NCBI GenBank assembly: GCA_003116995.1
Contig: BDSL01000089.1
Coordinates: forward strand, 372,001 to 436,000
Reading direction: 5' to 3'
From: Yamagishiella unicocca
Taxonomy: Eukaryota; Chlorophyta; Chlorophyceae; Chlamydomonadales; Volvocaceae
Length of the DNA: 64,000 nt
The position numbers and the translations under genes are program-made. How positions within the stretch are numbered: position 1 is the first letter of the stretch; every line of letters begins with the position of its first letter. The notes beneath the pieces are model-generated. The model saw only the letters and a list, made by a program, of their open reading frames with translations, ran no database searches and was not told where the DNA came from. Below, in pieces: positions 22,301 to 33,100 of this stretch.

Positions 22301-25300
22301 GCATGGGCAGGTGCGCGGCTGGGCTGGTTGGGGTTGGCGGGGAGGAGGGGAGCGCCGGGGCGGACGAGATGGGAGGTGGTGGGCCGATGTGGGTCAAAAG
22401 GGTTTGATCGTTGCAGCTGCGTCCCCCGCCGCAGCCGCCTCCTGGTTTCACTCCTGTGCAATGGCCCCACCTGGCGGCCTGTGGACCCACGTGGTGCCCC
22501 CTGACTGACCCACATTTCTTCGCTCAACCCTTCGCCTCACCCATCGTGCCCTGCCCGCCGCTCCGGCCGCAACAGGATGGCGGAGCTCCTGGCGAGGAAG
22601 GGAGCTTGCCGCGGCCATCTGCGCAGGTAAGGTCCCCCCGCCCGCATCATTACACGACCGCCCCACGGCCAGCGCTGGTGCCTTGTGGCGGCGAGCTCTA
22701 CCCTCCGCCTGCACACCCTGCCCCCCCCCCCCCACACGCCCTCAACCCCTGTGTGCATGTGCGCATCCTACCGATCAGCTGAGGCACACCGCCTGGGTGG
22801 TGTTACGGTACTGTCGCACCGGGCAGGCGGGCAGCTGCCCCGCCCCTGCCCCTAGCCTCGGGAGGGAAGCCTAATGGACCTCCCTGCCACCACTCCCGCG
22901 CCTGCCAGCAGGCTTACCGGCGGATTCCGTCCACCCTCCAAGTGGCGACGGGCGAGGGGGGAGCCATCCACGGAGCATTTCACGAGGTAGGGTGGGGAGG
23001 GGGGCAGGGCACCGGGTGGGGGGGCTGCCAACCTCTGTGGGGCGGGACGGGGCTCTGCGCGTTGCACGCATACGTGGGCGGGTTGTAGGGGCTATGAGCC
23101 GGGTGCGGTTGCGCGGCGAAGGGCACTGGCGGTCCGGGGTCGTGATCCGCCAGCCGCCGACGCCGCACCTTGGGAAGGTGGCACAGGACGCAGCGCCTGC
23201 TCCGAGACCAGGGCCCCGCCGCCCCTTCCCCCGCCCCAGGTGGACCTGTACACGCCTCTCAGCGGCCACCTGCCTCGGTTGTGGCAGCTGTGGGAGATGG
23301 CGCTGCTGGGCCGCGCGCTGCTGCTGGTGGCGCCCACACCCGGGGAGGCGTCAGCGGGGGTGGCGGCGATGATCAGCCTCGTGGCGCCGCTGCCGTACTC
23401 CCCGGACTTCCGGCCGTACTACTGCATCCACGACACGGCCTTCTCGCGCATGGCGTCCGGTATGCTGCCGGGACCCGAGGCGAGGGATGTGCCCACCCTG
23501 CTGGGCGTCACCAACCTCTACTTCATTCGGGTGGGTGTGGGCGTGGGGGTACGGGTGACTGGGAGGAGGCCCCGCCTGCATCCAACGGCAGTACTCCCAA
23601 CCCTCTCCGCCCCCCCCCCTCTCAGGCTCTGCCCCACTGGCCCAATGTGCTATCCATCGGCAAGCGCGAGGGGGCGGTGGCGGCGGTGCAGCCCACCGGC
23701 TCCCTGGCGGCGTCCATGTTCCGGGCCAATGCAGCCGTGCAGGTGGGGTTGGGCTGCGGCGAGTGAAGGGGAAACCCGTGGGTCGGCACGGGATGGGGGC
23801 CTGGCCGCCCAGATGGATTGGGTGAGCACCACAGGGCACAGCGGCGGTGGCAGGGAGATCTGCCGGAGGTCGCAGCGGGCGGGGGGGTCCAGGAGCCGGA
23901 AGACCAGTCACGGACTTGGAGGACATACCTGGCCCAGCCTGCCGGTCGGGCCCCGGATCATACGTGCGCTCCCCTCCCCTCCCCTCCCCTCCGCCCCGTC
24001 CGCGCCCCCAGGCTCTCCGCCAGCGCACCCAGGGCGCCTCCGTGCTCATGTCCGGGCACACGGAGGCACTGTGGTCCACGTACAAGCCGCTATGCCGCCC
24101 GGACCCGGCCTTGCTGCAAAAGTGCGTCATCCGCCTCCGGGGGGAGCCCCGGGACTGACCTGCAGCGGGGAGGGCTTGCGCGAGCGTTATGGGGCTGGGC
24201 TGCGGCGGGACCTGCGCGCACCCCCCCCACCCACACACTCAGGGGCAGCGGTCCTATTGTGCCCCCCCCCCCACCTCCCAAGACAACGCCCCAGCTATCC
24301 TACCCATGCCGTGTGACCGTTATTTATGCCCCCCTCCCTCCCATCCGCCCGACCCGCAGACTGCTGCAGCCCAAGGCGGGTGATGTGAAGAGCAAGGTGG
24401 CGCGAATCGCCTTCGTCAACAGTGACGCCATCCGCAGGCAAGTGCAGCCGCTGTCGGAAACCGCATATGATGACCCTGCTTGCTTCTCGGACCAGCATCT
24501 CCGTTCGCCTCTAAAACCCTAACCCACTCTCCGCTCCACTCCTCGGGCCCTCCCTCCGGGCCCGTCTCCTCTGGACCACCATCTTCACCGCCTTGGTTTG
24601 TCGGCCGTGGATTCGCTGATTCTCCTTGAATCCCCCCTCGGCCCCTGCAGGCACTTCGCGGAGCTCACCGGCGCCTTCCTGTCGCCCTTCTCTCGCTACT
24701 TCGAGACCGACCCCGACTCCGACGGCCTGGTGCCCGGCTGGAACAGCGAGGAGTTCCTGTTCGGACTGCGGTCGGGAGGAGTGCCGCTGCCGCAGCCGCT
24801 GGTGGACAGGTGGGCAGGCTGCGGACCTGATGCAGCTGCTAGCAGCGAAGCCCCTTGTAACCTCGCTCACGCCCGCCGCGTGCCCCCCGCACCGCTGCTG
24901 CTGCTGCTACTCCTGCTGTTACTCCTGCTGATTGTCGCACTGCTGCTGCCGCTCCCGGTGCTGCTGCCGCCACAGGGTGGGCAGTCCCTCCGCTGCGGTG
25001 GAGCTGTACGCCCGCTTCGCGTCGTGCCTCAACTTCGCCGCGTGGTTCGCTGCGCGGCGGCGGCACGTGGCGCACCTGATTGCGCCGTGGCCCCGGGCCC
25101 GGAGGCACTCAGAGGGGACGGACGCGGCGGACGAGGGGCGGCCGGCCGCGCGTCTGGACGGCGCCGGGGGCGAGGGCGCCATCGAGGAGGGGGAGGAGGA
25201 GGGCGGCATTGCGTCGTGGTTCACCAGCGCCGCGCAGGTGCGGAATCGGAGGGGGCGGGTGACAAGCATGGGGCAGGGCGGGACGTGGGGCGGAGGAGGA

Positions 25301-26002
25301 GCGCTGCGGCGAGGGGGAGAAGCAGCGATATCACGCGGCCTCCTGGCCTATCTCCCGGCCTCACTGGTCCTGGGTGTTCCCGAGCACTTCCGGGCTTCAG
25401 AGGCCCGGCAGGCCGCACAGCGACGCGACTGGCGTGCACGCCGCACTGCTGCCCTACCGCCCCGCGCCTCTCAGCCCACACCTCCCCTCCGCCTCCCCAC
25501 CGCAGCACCTCGACGAGGTGAAGCTCATCGGGCTGTTCTTCTCCGTGGAGCAGCAGCTCATGGACGCGCAGGTGCGTGTGTGGGGAGGGGCAGGGCTGGG
25601 GCTGTTTCCTGAACCACTTCAAGCACACTGGTGCCGACTGGATGTTTGCTTCAGGGGTTTCCCTAGGCCGGAGGCGATGCACGGCGCCTACAAGGCGGCT
25701 TCGAATGTCTTAAGGGATACGCGCCAGCTGTAAACCCACCCTCCCCCACCCACCCCTGCCCCCAGGTGGAGGCCGCCTCCCCCGACGCGCCCGACGAGGC
25801 CGCCGCGTCCGTGTCCCGCCTGCAGCGCGAGCTGCTGATGCTCTTCTTCGGCATGCCCGAGGAGCTGCAGCTCACCTGCATCTCCAGCCCCGCCCGCAGG
25901 TCGCTGCTGGCCTCGCTGCCGCTGTCCGCCAGCCAGGCGGCCCGGGTGCAGCAGCTGCTGGACATGCTGCAGGTGGGGGAGGGGGAGGGCTGGCGGAGTT
26001 GA
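19312..26002 (+). CDS. DENND6: DENND6-type DENN-domain protein (Rab GEF / regulator)
   Basis: Early exons join in phase: 19312-19461, 19553-19599, 19826-20005, 20412-20577, 20821-20976 and 21125 onward. The start gives MTHILPSQQWIVGICSIVFD, then DVGQRVEHLVPDGCLSKEEQ and FPDS, the order of the DENND6 N-terminal longin-like/uDENN region. STFFFRVRHRG and then YGFVFCRQRQDASLRRG follow. A long Ser/Pro/Gly-rich insertion spans about 21125-22980. The central DENN core is at 23240-23530 (VDLYTPLSGHLPRLWQLWEM, PYSPDFRPYYCIHD, LLGVTNLYF), 23626-23742 and 24012-24121. Further exons are 24360-24437, 24651-24809, 24985-25237, 25506-25571 and 25766 to the stop at 26002. DENND6 proteins act on Rab14-type GTPases in endosome recycling in animals; the role in algae is inferred. 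Exons within the insertion are least certain. Confidence 0.85.
24438..24650 (+). other. GC-AG intron in the DENND6 gene
   Basis: The donor after CCGCAG at 24431-24437 is GCAAGT, not GT. The next exon starts after CTGCAG at 24651. Splicing here restores frame in phase 2 and yields IRRHFAELTGAF, which matches the family. No GT donor nearby gives this join. Confidence 0.75.
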
Positions 26003-27480
26003 GGCGGCTGGGGGGGGGCCGTGTCGTTGCACGGGCGCAGGGATAGCGCTGGTCAGGGGAAACTTGCTAAGACGTTTTTGGGGGGGCTTCGTCTAGTTGG
26101 TAGCTATGGCAATGATTGGGTGTTGGCGTGGGTCCGATTAAAGTGTATGCTGGGCTGAAGCACCTGCGATTCGCCGCAAGCCTCGTCAACAGGTGTATTG
26201 AATGTCGCGATTGCTTCCTTCAGGTCGGCGGCAAGTGATGGAGTGGAGCGGCGGTGGAAGTCAGCATGTGCCAGCGCAGACATCAAAGCAGATAGATGGG
26301 GAGGGTCCGGGACTGCAATTCGAAACCAAGCGCGCGAACGGGTGGAGGCAAAATAAGGCCCTTGGCGCCACATATACTGCTTAGTGAGTAGCAGAGCGCG
26401 TCCATGCAATTCATTAGAGCCGCTCTAGCACAATGTAATTAGGGTTTCGCTGGTGGCTTGGTGGGGCACTAGGCGTGAGCCGCGATGAGGGCGGGAGCTT
26501 GCTTGCAGGTGGTGGCTGTCAGCGCCGTACATGGGGAGGGGGCCATGGAGCCCAGGGCTCGTAGGCAAGGTGTGTGACATTCCTCGGAAGGTCAGCGGCA
26601 CGAGCCGAGCGGGCGGGACTCTGCGATTATGCGACGCCTTGTTCCGTGGACGAAGTGTGCATGTTTGGTCGTCCGCGGGTGCTGGTGGGCCCAGACCACC
26701 GTGGTGATGGTCGTGGGTGGTGGTGCTCCTGTTGGAGGGGGCCACCACCAGTGCCGCAGACACGTCGGTGGCCGTCAGGCCAGAGCCACAGGCGGTATCT
26801 CCTTGTCGTACTGCGTCAGTGCTGGCGTGGGTGCTCGAGTGGTGTCCACATTAGGGGGAAGGGAGACCCGTCATGTGGTGCAGGAGTGCCGTACAGTGGG
26901 CATGTGTAACACGAACTCGTCATGCGCCAGGGGTGATGGTGTTTTCAGCCCGGGCGGGAGTGGCCGTGAAGAGTGGTACTGCGCCGTTACAACGCTCAGG
27001 CCACGGCTGCGAACCCCCAGTGCTCGCCTTCCTTCACATTTACGCAGCAGATTCCTCAGGTGGAGGCGGGAATGTGTATGTACCAGCCTTCGCGAGCAGC
27101 CTCCCAAGTTATCGTGTGCACGCACCGCCCAATCACCGTATGCCGCACTCTGTCTGCCGCTGCAATCAGGACCCCGTAGGTGACCCGCTCGCCACACTCT
27201 GCAACACTGGGCCCGCCCGATTCCCGTTGTGAGGGCGGGCAGGCGGGCACTCACTACCTAGGCAGGTGCTACTGGTCTCCCAAATTCGCCCAACACTACA
27301 CTGCGGCGGTGGCGTCGCTCTGCCTTGCTAATCATGTCTCTTTGCCTCGATCAGTAAGTCAGCTTGGCTGCTTGCCAAGGAAGTAACACGGTGCCGCCAC
27401 CATCACTCCGCACACATCTCCCTACGCAGCCAACCGCACAAACCGCACTACTGGGTAGCTGTTAGCCGGCGTCATGAGAT
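26003..27480. other. Convergent intergenic region, DENND6 and SCP-2 3' ends
   Basis: Holds the 3' UTRs of two converging genes. A minus-strand TGTAA (plus-strand TTACA at 26987-26991) lies about 490 bases past the SCP-2 stop. ORFs at 26425-27254 on both strands lack motifs. No further gene seen. Confidence 0.55.
26434..26438 (+). terminator. TGTAA polyadenylation signal, DENND6
   Basis: TGTAA about 430 bases after the DENND6 stop codon, a typical 3' UTR length for this group. Assigned by position only. Confidence 0.4.
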
Positions 27481-28382
27481 CTACAGCTTCGATTGAGGCT
27501 GCGCGGCATCTAGGATTGGTTGCAGCTTCATCGCCATACCCATGGATCCATTTATTTTGAGCTTGCGCATCAAGAAAGCCTGTCGGAGGGCGACAGCGTC
27601 AGGGGCATGGAGGGTTGCCGTCAGTCTTCAAACGTACGGAAGCTCGCAATCACTTAGGCCTCGTCCCACCTCCCATCTTCTGTATGTGTGGGAGCCAACA
27701 ACTGTTGTCCTGACCGCACCGCCCCAGTGTGCCACCCACCTGCTGCGGGTTCAGCTTGCCCATCACGAGCTGGACAAAGTTCGCGTCGGACATCGTGAGG
27801 GTGAGGTCCGGCTTCTCGCCGTTTTCGGGCGGCCCCTTGTAGAGCTTCCCCTCGGTGCCCTCCGTCAAGTCGAGTGTCCACTCCTCGTCATCGATCTTAA
27901 AGACCACGACACCCTGCAATGTGCAAATGCGGCATTTAGCATCCAAAGTTTCGTGGGTCTTAATGCCTTGGTCGTAACAAGCTCGGCCTCCTAAAACCCT
28001 GCACGGCGTGAGTCCCCCCGCGCCCTACCGACTGCACATGTATCAAGAGTTACAGAATGCTGGTTTCTAAACCTAACCGTGAGCTAAACGTTAGACTACG
28101 TGAAGAATTCCCCCTCCAATCCCAACGACGACGCAACGGCGCCCGGAACTATAATTCTTCAATTGCTTGTGACACTCACCCCAAGATGGCACCTGTGAAT
28201 TTACTGGACTCTTGCCAACACAAGACGTCCGCGACAGGCCGTGCACTAACCTTTATCCTCTTTGCAAGAGCCGAGCCCTCGCTCTCCAGGGATTTGCCTA
28301 GCTGCTGTAGTAGTGGCGTAGAAGCTTTAGAAGCTGCCGCCGCCGTGAGAGCGCGTACCAGCATTGGACTAACGGGTACCAT
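27481..28382 (-). CDS. SCP2: Stand-alone SCP-2 sterol/lipid carrier with peroxisomal signal
   Basis: Three exons on the minus strand (28382-28251, 27913-27740, 27579-27481) join in phase to about 134 residues, the usual size of a single-domain SCP-2 protein. Exon 1 gives an Ala-rich helix and SALAKRIK. Exon 2 gives GVVVFKIDDEEWTLDL, then GPPENGEKPDLTLTMSDANF and GKLNPQQ. Exon 3 gives AFLMRKLKINGSMGMAMKLQ. These are the beta strands and lipid-binding C-terminal helix of the SCP-2 fold. The last residues are SKL followed by TAG, a canonical PTS1, so import into peroxisomes is expected. Family members bind sterols, fatty acyl-CoAs and other lipids. The ATG at 28382 has A at -3; another in-frame ATG lies at 28439, so the start is slightly uncertain. 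Confidence 0.9.
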
Positions 28383-30158
28383 GGTTTTCTGCGATAGACG
28401 AGAGTAACAATGCCGTCTCTTAAGTATTGATATTTTCAACAGCCTTAAGCCTAGACAGGACTTGCGGGCGTGTTACATTAAGCCCCGGAACAAGCCGTTG
28501 TGCCGTTGGCTGCGTCATACGCTCCGGAAACAGCATCCAATGCAGCCTGAGAGGAACGCCGTCGGCACAACACTATAACCTGCTGGTATGCCAAGACTCG
28601 CACATTCTGCCAACTTCGCAACGCAGGAGGGACACGGACTAGTCGGATTGCTCGCGATGTATGGACCGGAATAAATATGTTCACCCCAGAATCCTGATTT
28701 AGGTTCGCATCAGGTATTGGTTTAGCAGATTTAGGATGTGCCTATAACGTCTTTGTAATACGGAAGTGGGAGCCTCGTGGTATGTGGTTGAAGGCCCCCG
28801 TCCAACCGTGCACGTGTAATCTACAAGGATCTGGCTCGCGTCCACTTCGTGCTAACCCACATGCGGGGATCATCCGACCTATTAAAGCGTGCAGCTGTGA
28901 AAGAGGTGTGGCTGCGACGCCCGGGCAGTAGCTCGCCCTGTACGGTGGGCCACTTGGGGAGCCGTGGTTGACCTGCCGTTAGCTCGGTGCTCATCCTTTC
29001 CATGCTGCCATCCGCACGCATCGCCGTCAACACGCAGCTGATTCATGCAGTCCCACACATAAGGGGCAAAATTGGGCCGGCGCCATCGGAGAGCGGTGGC
29101 AGGGGTGCCCGCAGGCAATAAAAACAGGGGAACATCCCGGGTCGGGTGTGCTCTGTTGACAGCTATTGTCATACGTCCCGGGAAGAGGTGTATCGCACAG
29201 CCGCACCAGCGGCTCAAGCCCAGGGAGCAGGCAACGCGTGCTGCTGGCTGCTGGGCGTGTGTACTGTCACAGCTGCTGCCTGTGTGTAATGTCACACATT
29301 CGCTATCTTCTTATGGGCACTACACTGCGGGCGCAGCAGCCTGCACAGACTGCAGAGCCATTTTACAACTGCTGAGCTCTTGTGGTACGTCGGCAGTTGC
29401 ACTCTGCCACAGACCATGTCCAGGCGCTGGTGGGTGCTGCGTGAGCTGGCGTGAGTCGCCAGGTCGGTCACCGCGTTCGAACCGAACTCACTGTCGGTGC
29501 ACGGCAGCACACACGGCGAGCCAGCCACCAAACAGTCGTTTTAACACAGCCAACCACCATCGCCGCCACGACATCGCTTCAGAACGGCAACAGATATTTA
29601 CAGCTGGTACACGTCGTACATGTGCCTCTCTGCCACCCAGCAGCATCTCTTGCTGCACCCCTGCGACCCAGATGACCTCCCGGACGCCAACTGCCTTGGC
29701 AGCATCCGCCACCATCACGCAGCCAGTAGCCTGCAGAGCTTACACCCCACTGCCTAAGTCCAACAACTGCACCCTTCAGTATCGGTCCCAAGGCCTCCAT
29801 GCAGGAGCCCTCACGCCCACAAACACCTGGCAGCAAGCCCAAGGGTGCTTGCCGGGCCTAGCCCCCCTAGTGGCCCCACCCGACCACGTCGACGCAGCTG
29901 GCACAGGCGCGTTCGGGCCTCCTTGCATCCGCCAAACAAGGCCCCCACCTCCACGTCGCGCTGCATGCTCGTACGCCGCCAGGCAATGGCGGGTGAGGCT
30001 TCCCCCCACGGGCCACTGAACGACCACCTAAACTCCTGCAGTCCCCGCTCTACCGCCCCGACGCCTGTCGCCACATGGCCGCCCCCAGGCGGTGGCGAGC
30101 ACTGGCAGGAGGCGCGCACTGCAATTTCGCTGCTGCCCCGCGCCGCCCCGCTCTGCCC
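28383..30158. other. Intergenic region between SCP-2 and PRP6
   Basis: Contains the presumed SCP-2 promoter and the PRP6 3' UTR. A plus-strand open frame of 315 codons (29072-30019) is present, but it has no recognisable motif, is opposed by minus-strand ORFs and has a composition like the rest of the spacer. I do not support it as a gene. Nothing else seen. Confidence 0.55.
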
Positions 30159-33100
30159 TCACGGCGGCGGCAGGCTGTCAAGGTCCTGCACGGTCCTGCG
30201 CAGCAGCACCTCCACAGGCTGGTGGGCGTTACGCGGGTCCTTGGACACACGGGACCAGCGCTCACCGTGGTGGGGCTCGGCGGCGGCGCAGCGAGATGAC
30301 ACGTCAGCCTGCAGGGCGGCAGGGAGGAGGGGCGGCGGGGAGCCGCGGCGGCGGCGGGGATTGGAAGCGGCACGGGGTCTACGGGGTTTAGGGCTTTAGG
30401 GTGCGACGTGCAGGAGCTGGGGGGAAGAGGGCGTCAAGCGGTGTTGGGGAATGTTGGGCCACGGTTGATGGGGGCCGGGCCGCACCTGCTGCTCGGGCGT
30501 GCCGAACTGGCACTCGAACTTGTAAAAGTGCGCCCAGTTGTCGCCGATATCGGGGTTGAGGGTAACGGCGCGGTTGAACCAGGAGCGCGCCTTCTCCACC
30601 TGCGAGCAGGACCCCGGGGGGAGGGGGTCAGAGCGAGGGACACAGCAGGCAGCTGGCAGACCCGGTCAGTCGCGGGAGGGCATGCCACGCAAATTCAGGG
30701 GATTGCTGGACACCCTGCGGGGTCCCCAGCGGCCCAAAGCAGCACCCCCTTACTTTTCTGTCCGCCCAGAACAGCTGCGCCACAGCCGCCACTACGTGCG
30801 GGTCGTTGTCGCAGCGCTTCAGGGCGTCCGTGGCCTTGGTGCGGCGGGCGGGGCGGGGCGCCAGCGAGATGGCCTCGGCCCACAGCAGCCCGCTGGTGGG
30901 GCAGTCCTGGGGGCCGGGGGGTGGCGAGAGTCGCCGGGCATAGCTTACTGCTGCACAGCGATGATGGTAACATGCGGGGCAGCAGCCGGGACAGCAGGCC
31001 ACAAGCGACAACACAAACCCGAGCCGCAGTCGCCCCGGCGGTCAGCTTTGCATCCGCCTGGCAGGTCGTGGCATAAGCAATCATCTCGTGACCGCCACTC
31101 CCACCCGCCGCCCACCTGCAGCGCCTTGGCCAGCACGCTGTCAGCCGCCTTTTCGTTGCCGGCCCGCTGCTCCGTGCGGATGGCGGCCAGCCACAGCTCG
31201 TCCGTCTTGGGATTCTTCAGCCGGGCCTGCTCCAGCAGCGCGCGGGCTCGGGCCACATTGCCGCCCGCCTCCTCCTCCAGCCGGGCGGCGGAGCGCCAGA
31301 GCGCGATGGAGCTGGAGCAGCGAGCTAACCCGTTCCTGGAGGGGTCACCGGAGGAGGCGGTAGGGGAGGGAGCAGGCGGCAGAGTGGCAGCGGGTGCGGT
31401 CCACCAGTTGGGCGGGAGGAAGGATGCGGCCCACAGCTGGCTGCCTGGCTGCCTGGGTGGGTGGGGCGTCCTCCCTCCCCCCCTCCTCACACCGCCCCTC
31501 CCGGCCCCCACAGACCCACTGCCCCGCACCTGAAGGCCGCCCTCGCTCCGTCCGTGTTGCCGGACCGCTGCTCCAGCTGCCCGAGCATCAGGTAGAACTT
31601 CTCGAACGAGGGGAAGCGCCGGATGCCCTCCTGCGGGGTGCGGGGTGCGGGGAAGGGGGAAGGGGTGAGGAGAAAGGAGTGGTGAGGCCCGCAGGCACTG
31701 CAGCAGGACACGGGTGCAGTGGACTCAGCACTCCTACTTCGCCGACCCGCCAGGGACGAGCTCCGGGTCGGGTTCCCACCTTATCTCGCACACAACCGAG
31801 TCAGGCAACCATGAACCCCTGCGCTCCTTACTTGCGGTTTGTGACCACCTCCCCGGGGCCCCCGCCCCCCCCCAGCCCGCCCCCACCTCCAGCAGCGCCC
31901 GCTCCTTGGCCGCATCCCCGAGCTCCCGCTCCACGATGGCGCTCTTCATCCACACGCGCGGGTAGCTGGAGGCCGCCTCGTTCTCGCGAGCCTTGGCGAG
32001 CAGAGCCCTGCAGCGGCGGGGACGGGAGGGAGAGAGGAAGGCGGGGGAGGACGGAGCGAGGTCAAGGTCCCGCCTGATCCAGCGAGATGAGCAAGGGAGG
32101 GAGGAAGGGAAAGCGACGCACCTTGCGCGCTCCGGCTCGTTGTTTTCGAACTCCAGCTTGAAGGCTGCCAGCCAGATCTGCTCGCTATCGGGGTTGGCGG
32201 CGAAGGCCCGGGCCAGGATGGCTCGCGAGCCGTCCACGTCCCCTCCCAGCCAGGCCTCCTTGGCCGCCATGAGCCAAAGCACCTCGGCCTGCGGGCAGAA
32301 CTGTACGGCGCGCCTGAGCAGCTCGTCCAACTGGGCCCTGCTGCCGTGCGCCTTCTCCAGCTGTGCGGCCTGGCGCCAGATGTGCGGCTGCGAGGGGAAG
32401 GAGGCCAGGGCCTGCCAGGGCGGGAGAGGGGAAGCAGCGAGGGGACGGGACACGGTGGATGTGGGGAGGGTGTTACTGGCCGGCCTTGACCTGGGACCAG
32501 GCTGGAGGTCAGTAGCGTGTGTGAGAGGGAGCTCCGATTGACCCCCCAGTGACTGGGGAGGGACCCTAAACCCCCCAGTGGCTGGGGAGGGACCTGCCCC
32601 ACCCCCTTGAACTGCCCCCACACCGGACAGCCAAGGACGGAGGCGACGCACGATGTGGATGCCCGGGGGACCGGCTCTTGACGCAGGTCCTTACATGCCT
32701 CCATGCCTCCCTTGCTTGCCCGGTGTCCCCTCCTGACGTTGGCATCAGCGCCAACAGCTACACGCCCCCCAGCATGCCGCCGTGGCTCCGGAGCCGGTCC
32801 ATCGCGCCCCCACTGGCTCCCTCCGACGGCGCCTCTCCCCGCCCTACCTGGCCGTACAGCGCCCTGGCCGTCTCCACGCTGCCACGCTTGGCCGCCTCCT
32901 CCGCATCCGCCACCAGGGTGGCCTCCATGTCTGCCGCGTCCACCCCCAGAGAGTGCACGCAGCGCACGATGGCGCGGCAGGTCAGGACGTGCGGGCTGGG
33001 GGTGCTCCGCTCCGCGTTCTCCGCCTCCTGCCGTGTGCGTGTGTGTGCGGGGGATAGGGGGATAGGGGCCAAAAGGGAGGAAGGAGTTGCAGATCAGGTA

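Noticed and set aside
21286..22527. 413-codon minus-strand ORF
   Set aside because: It is a shadow of the GC-rich low-complexity insertion of the plus-strand DENND6 gene; its residues are compositional Pro/Arg/Ser without domains.
29072..30019. 315-codon plus-strand ORF
   Set aside because: No motif, no signal peptide, opposed by overlapping minus-strand ORFs, and it sits in the PRP6 3' flank. Likely chance in GC-rich DNA.
30370..30402. Interstitial telomere-like TTTAGGG motifs (also near 34370, 48862 and 24510)
   Set aside because: Only one to three imperfect units each, inside introns; too short to call telomeric.
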